5,001 nucleotides of DNA, from positions 1 through 5,001 of the forward strand of contig CACXVS010000066.1 of assembly GCA_902771155.1 (NCBI GenBank), given 5' to 3'. The notes under the pieces were generated by a model. It worked only from the letters and a program-made list of their open reading frames with translations, did no database searches and had not been told where the DNA came from. Made by a program: the position numbers and the translations under genes. Below are positions 1 to 5,001 of the stretch, one piece after another (positions within the stretch are counted from its first letter, which is position 1; every line of letters begins with the position of its first letter). This DNA is from an uncultured Prevotellaceae bacterium. GTDB lineage: Bacteria; Bacteroidota; Bacteroidia; Bacteroidales; Bacteroidaceae.

Positions 1-343
1 GGGTGTGCCCAAGAAGGAGCGCAAGGCAAGGGTAGAGGAGGTATTGCGCCGCATGGCCATCAGTCATCGCGCCCATCACTTTCCTCAGCAGCTCTCTGGT
101 GGTCAGCAGCAACGCGTCGCCATTGCCCGAGCCGTCGTGATGAATCCCAAGCTGATCCTCGCCGACGAGCCTACTGGTAATCTCGACTCGAAGAACGGCT
201 TGGAAGTGATGCAGCTGCTCACCCAACTGAACCAGGAGGGCACCACCGTCCTGATGGTGACCCACTCAGAACGCGATGCCGGTTATGCCCAGCGCATTAT
301 CAACCTGCTCGATGGTCAGGTAGTGCCAGAAGTTAGTCTTTGA
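1..343 (+). CDS. ABC transporter ATP-binding protein, LolD/MacB type (5' end missing)
   Basis: C-terminal half of an ATP-hydrolysing subunit that drives an inner-membrane ABC transporter of the lipoprotein-release/macrolide-export class (LolD, MacB, FtsE relatives). Counting from the GTG at position 5, the ABC signature LSGGQQQR is at residues 30-37. Walker B plus D-loop (LILADEPTGNLD) is at 50-61, and the H-loop histidine in VMVTHS-like context is His87. The run ADEPTGNLD and the short C-terminus after the H-loop are typical of this subfamily. Walker A and the Q-loop are absent because the gene begins left of the window. The frame is open to base 2, and the GTG at 5 is almost certainly an internal valine (the peptide reads G-V-P-K-K-E-R-K, as in full-length homologues). 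The partner FtsX/MacB-like permease is not visible and may lie upstream. Family assignment is secure; the transported substrate cannot be told from this part. Confidence 0.95.
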   Translation, partial: GVPKKERKARVEEVLRRMAISHRAHHFPQQLSGGQQQRVAIARAVVMNPKLILADEPTGNLDSKNGLEVMQLLTQLNQEGTTVLMVTHSERDAGYAQRIINLLDGQVVPEVSL

Positions 344-428
344 AACATAATTCTCTCGTCTTGAAAATTATCATGCTTTCCCCGTCTTACCTTTATTATA
401 GGCGGATTTGTGTTAATTCTCCCCAAAT

Positions 429-452
429 AGCTTCGCTTTTATAAGCTTTTTT
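429..452 (+). terminator. Weak candidate intrinsic terminator after the ABC ATPase gene
   Basis: A 5-bp stem (AGCTT at 429-433, AAGCT at 443-447) with a 9-base loop is followed by five T residues at 448-452. The stem is short and AT-rich, and the element lies inside the region occupied by the downstream promoter, so it may be fortuitous. Confidence 0.3.
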
Positions 453-461
453 GTAACTTTG
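432..461 (+). promoter_or_regulatory. Bacteroidota-type promoter of the beta-galactosidase gene
   Basis: TAACTTTG at 454-461 matches the Bacteroidota -7 consensus TAnnTTTG exactly. A degenerate -33 box, TTCG at 432-435, sits 18 bases upstream. The consensus is TTTG with a spacer of about 19-21, so the -33 part is weak. The -7 box ends 51 bases before the ATG, leaving a short 5' leader. The leader shows no purine-rich Shine-Dalgarno, as is usual in this phylum. Confidence 0.65.
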
Positions 462-491
462 TAGCCAAAATATGGCTTTCGGGGATTTTGA

Positions 492-3509
<3,018 letters not shown>

Positions 3510-3532
3510 GAGTATGTAGGTACTATTATGCG

Positions 3533-3692
3533 CTAAAGCCAGAAATCACTTTGTGGTAAGGCGTTGTGTCTATGGGTCTCCATGGCCCACGTCTTTGCCA
3601 ATCTGACGAGCACCTTTCAACAGAATAGGCTTCCTATTAGGAGCGTCTTTCCAAGCTTTGAACTGATGGATAATTTCTCTTTCTATTCTCAT
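3533..3692 (-). pseudogene. Decayed 5' fragment of an AAA_14/DUF4143-type ATPase gene
   Basis: Reading leftward from the ATG at 3692-3690, the first 33 codons give a typical N-terminus of the archaeal/bacterial AAA_14-DUF4143 ATPase family. It has a basic-helical start (MRIEREII), then WKDAPNRKPILLKGARQIGK, the beta-strand and the beginning of the Walker A loop. The frame then reads D-V-G-H-G-D-P and stops at 3572-3570. Skipping one base (C on the + strand at 3593) restores GKTWAME, which is the normal Walker A continuation in this family. That frame in turn runs into unrelated sequence and stops at 3535-3533. So the gene carries a single-base insertion and has lost everything after about residue 40; intact members are usually near 400 residues. 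The promoter upstream still looks intact. Function of the family is poorly known; this copy cannot bind ATP. It lies tail-to-tail with the beta-galactosidase gene, only about 23 bases from its stop. Confidence 0.75.
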
Positions 3693-3753
3693 AATTTACA
3701 CTGGAAAGTTCGTTTTTGTGTATGTTTGCCACACTTTTTCTAACTTTCTGGTG

Positions 3754-3784
3754 CAAAAGTACTAATTATTTAGCGGATATCCAA
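3754..3784 (-). promoter_or_regulatory. Bacteroidota-type promoter of the ATPase remnant
   Basis: On the minus strand TACTTTTG (3761-3754) matches TAnnTTTG. TTGG (3784-3781), one mismatch from the -33 box TTTG, lies 19 bases upstream, which is the usual spacing. It points at the remnant's ATG about 60 bases downstream, supporting the idea that a functional gene once stood here. Confidence 0.6.
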
Positions 3785-3786
3785 GG

Positions 3787-3809
3787 AAAAATCAAAAAAT
3801 GGTTTTGAT
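3787..3809 (-). terminator. Candidate intrinsic terminator of the TerB-like gene
   Basis: A perfect 7-bp inverted repeat (ATCAAAA, five-base loop, TTTTGAT; 3809-3791 read on the minus strand) is followed by four T residues at 3790-3787. It lies about 40 bases after the TAA of the TerB-like gene, the right place for a terminator. The stem is AT-rich and therefore weak. It abuts the -33 box of the next promoter. Confidence 0.4.
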
Positions 3810-3849
3810 CTTCTCTAACATTTGTTTATCAAAGTGACCAGAAATTAGT

Positions 3850-4548
3850 TTAAATAGGTACTGGGCAGACATGTTTTTTATAAACTCTCAATGCCTCTTC
3901 CCTTAGCATTCTTGCGAAGTCGAGGTGCATGTTGCTGAATTCCTTGACCAGGATTTCGTTTTGAAGGAAAGTCTCAGTGGCTCTTTCCAGATTCTGGCGG
4001 AGCAGTTCTCGATCGGCCTCTGCGTCTTGCAGCGTTTCCGTATGATTGGCCACGGTCTCATAGAGGAGTCTCAGGTTACGCCTGTTGTCAGCCTCATTCT
4101 TGCCTTTCGGGTCGATGCAATTATTCAAGAAACTTTGAAACACCCTACATCCTATGTCCCCCTTGAAAAAACGATGGTTCGACGTTGATAGGAAAAGGCC
4201 CATCACCTGCATCTGGTTCAGGCCCATCCTGCTGGCAATGATCTGGAAAAGATAGATTTCCTGCGGAGCAGAATACTCATCGGCCCCGATAATCTTAATA
4301 AGCGTTTGCAGATAGTTCTCTCTTGCTTTCCGGTCTTTGGGCATTTCCTCCTCCACATGGTCGTAATGACCCTGAAGGCTCTCCATCAGTTGCTCCTCGT
4401 CAATCTGTTCCTGATGGCATATCAAACTGATGGCCTCTTTCTCCTCAGGTGTGATCTTCCCGTCGGCAATGGCCATCGCAGTCAGGTCGCGAGCCAACTT
4501 GAATTGTGGTTCAGTCACCACAGTCAGAAAATGGTTAATGATACTCAT
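3850..4548 (-). CDS. TerB-like domain protein with helical C-terminal extension
   Basis: A 232-residue protein without signal peptide or membrane segment, so probably cytoplasmic. Residues about 12-115 look like the helical TerB fold known from tellurite-resistance TerB and from DjlA. The hallmark acidic repeat appears twice, as MAIADGKITPEEKEAI at 25-40 and, more loosely, around Gly88-Asp90-Glu91 to Glu97 followed by LFQIIASRMGL (100-110). In TerB these acidic turns bind metal. Residues about 150-225 are rich in Glu, Lys, Arg, Gln and Leu and are predicted by eye to be long helices, possibly coiled coil; this part I do not recognise. The protein ends in a short VCPVPI tail. The ATG at 4548 is preceded by a clear promoter at a sensible distance. 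Upstream in the same direction is a CbxX/CfqX-like AAA+ gene, 203 bases away. TerB domains often occur in stress-response or surveillance gene sets, but the role here is unknown, and tellurite resistance should not be assumed from the domain alone. Confidence 0.85.
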   Translation of the reverse strand: MSIINHFLTVVTEPQFKLARDLTAMAIADGKITPEEKEAISLICHQEQIDEEQLMESLQGHYDHVEEEMPKDRKARENYLQTLIKIIGADEYSAPQEIYLFQIIASRMGLNQMQVMGLFLSTSNHRFFKGDIGCRVFQSFLNNCIDPKGKNEADNRRNLRLLYETVANHTETLQDAEADRELLRQNLERATETFLQNEILVKEFSNMHLDFARMLREEALRVYKKHVCPVPI

Positions 4549-4578
4549 CTCTTTCTATTCAATCTCGATTTCTTTGTG

Positions 4579-4610
4579 CAAAGGTACAAATAAGAAATCA
4601 CATCTCCAAA
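4579..4610 (-). promoter_or_regulatory. Bacteroidota-type promoter of the TerB-like gene
   Basis: On the minus strand TTTG (4610-4607), a 20-base spacer and TACCTTTG (4586-4579) match both boxes of the Bacteroidota consensus exactly. The -7 box ends 30 bases before the ATG at 4548. This is the best promoter in the window and implies that the TerB-like gene can be transcribed independently of the AAA+ gene. Confidence 0.75.
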
Positions 4611-4648
4611 ATTATCATAAAAATGATAATCATAATTATGATAATTTT
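4608..4648. repeat. 13-bp perfect inverted repeat, possible operator
   Basis: AAAATTATCATAA at 4608-4620 is the exact reverse complement of TTATGATAATTTT at 4636-4648, with 15 bases between. The interval contains a further copy of the core: ATGATAA occurs at 4623-4629 and 4638-4644 (15 bases apart), and its inverse TTATCAT at 4612-4618. The left arm overlaps the -33 box of the TerB-like gene's promoter. Spaced copies of a 7-base motif next to a promoter suggest a binding site for a regulator. The region is very AT-rich, so chance or a simple hairpin is also possible. Confidence 0.55.
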
Positions 4649-4740
4649 CAGAAAGGCATTGAGGTTGACAACTTCAAACATACCCATATGCTCATTCATC
4701 ATAGGATGTCTGTTCGTGTCGTGTAATGATCTAGTTTACG

Positions 4741-4760
4741 ATAAGGCTCCCTTAGGAGCC
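4741..4760 (-). terminator. Hairpin enclosing the AAA+ stop codon, candidate terminator
   Basis: On the minus strand GGCTCC (4760-4755), loop TAAG (4754-4751) and GGAGCC (4750-4745) form a perfect 6-bp GC-rich hairpin followed by TTAT. The loop contains the TAA stop codon of the AAA+ gene. The T tract is short, so termination may be weak. Confidence 0.45.
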
Positions 4761-5001
4761 GAAGCCTTTGACCCTGTGACGGGTTGACTTCGGCTCGAGG
4801 GCTATGGGCCTGTAGTTCTCGAAGGCCTTCTTGATATCGGAGGCTTCGATATGCTGGAGATCGATGTCGCCAGCAGAGAGGGTATTGTCAGTGCTGTAGA
4901 GACGGTCGGCCATGGCGGGGATGATGCCGTTGTTGACGAACTGCTCTACCCAACGGGCGTTGCCGAAGTTCTTGGTTTTCATGCCTGCGGCGATGGTGAT
5001 G
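4752..5001 (-). CDS. C-terminal end of a CbxX/CfqX (SpoVK-like) AAA+ ATPase, 5' part outside window
   Basis: The frame is open to the right edge (read I-T-I-A-A-G before the ATG at 4982), so that ATG is probably an internal methionine and the gene starts beyond 5001. The first visible part, KNFGNARWVEQFVNNGIIPA followed by MADRL, resembles the small lid domain of CbxX/CfqX AAA+ proteins (Rubisco activase CbbX, SpoVK, EccA). There a FGN(A/G)R motif supplies the sensor-2 arginine, here Arg10 counted from the ATG at 4982. LQHIEASDIKKAFENY further on fits the closing helix usually written as I-x-x-x-D. A basic 19-residue tail (RPIALEPKSTRHRVKGFGS) ends the protein. Such ATPases remodel protein complexes, often as hexamers. 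Walker A and B lie outside the window, so the assignment rests on the lid alone. The stop codon sits in a hairpin loop. Confidence 0.7.
   Translation of the reverse strand, partial: ITIAAGMKTKNFGNARWVEQFVNNGIIPAMADRLYSTDNTLSAGDIDLQHIEASDIKKAFENYRPIALEPKSTRHRVKGFGS

Noticed and set aside
3712..3742. Possible plus-strand terminator for the beta-galactosidase (GTGT...ACAC followed by TTTTT)
   Set aside because: Only four base pairs with a nine-base loop and more than 200 bases after the stop codon, inside the leader of the opposing ATPase remnant; too weak to call.
3676..4560. The same 13 bases (TCTCTTTCTATTC) at 3676-3688 and 4548-4560, near both minus-strand start codons
   Set aside because: In one place they are codons 2-6 of the ATPase remnant and in the other the leader just before the TerB-like ATG. 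A 13-base match in skewed sequence of this size can occur by chance, and the positions are not equivalent.
3925..4726. Three plus-strand open frames of 87-98 codons opposite and beyond the TerB-like gene
   Set aside because: They are mainly antisense to a gene with clear domain signals, mutually overlapping, without promoter boxes and without recognisable protein features.

Overview
The window looks like chromosome of a Bacteroidales bacterium, most likely Prevotella or a close relative. Three putative promoters have the Bacteroidota -7 box TAnnTTTG. Genes lack clear Shine-Dalgarno sites, base composition is moderate, and the beta-galactosidase reads like Prevotella/Bacteroides periplasmic GH2 enzymes. 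The genus is inferred from pattern recognition, not from a search.

Left part, + strand: positions 1-343 hold the C-terminal half of an ABC transporter ATPase of the LolD/MacB type, cut by the window edge. A 169-base gap with a weak terminator and an overlapping promoter follows. Then comes a complete 998-residue secreted LacZ-type GH2 beta-galactosidase (513-3509) with all catalytic and metal-site residues in place. No SusC/SusD genes, sugar regulator or other glycosidases are visible next to it.

Right part, - strand: positions 3510-3849 contain no intact gene. On the minus strand they hold a decayed 5' end of an AAA_14/DUF4143-type ATPase. It still has a good promoter but is frameshifted inside its Walker A motif and then truncated. 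A weak terminator closes the next gene, a 232-residue TerB-like protein (4548-3850) with a helical, probably coiled-coil C-terminal half. Its promoter is clear and has a 13-bp inverted repeat at its upstream edge. At the right border, the C-terminal end of a CbxX/CfqX (SpoVK-like) AAA+ ATPase enters the window (5001-4752) and ends in a hairpin that contains its stop codon.

The beta-galactosidase probably works alone in the periplasm on galactosides from diet or host. The AAA+ ATPase and the TerB-like protein lie in the same direction and may be functionally linked, but the TerB gene has its own promoter, so the link is only an inference. Most of the window is ordinary. The least explained parts are the ATPase remnant, the TerB/AAA+ neighbourhood and the inverted repeat between those two genes.
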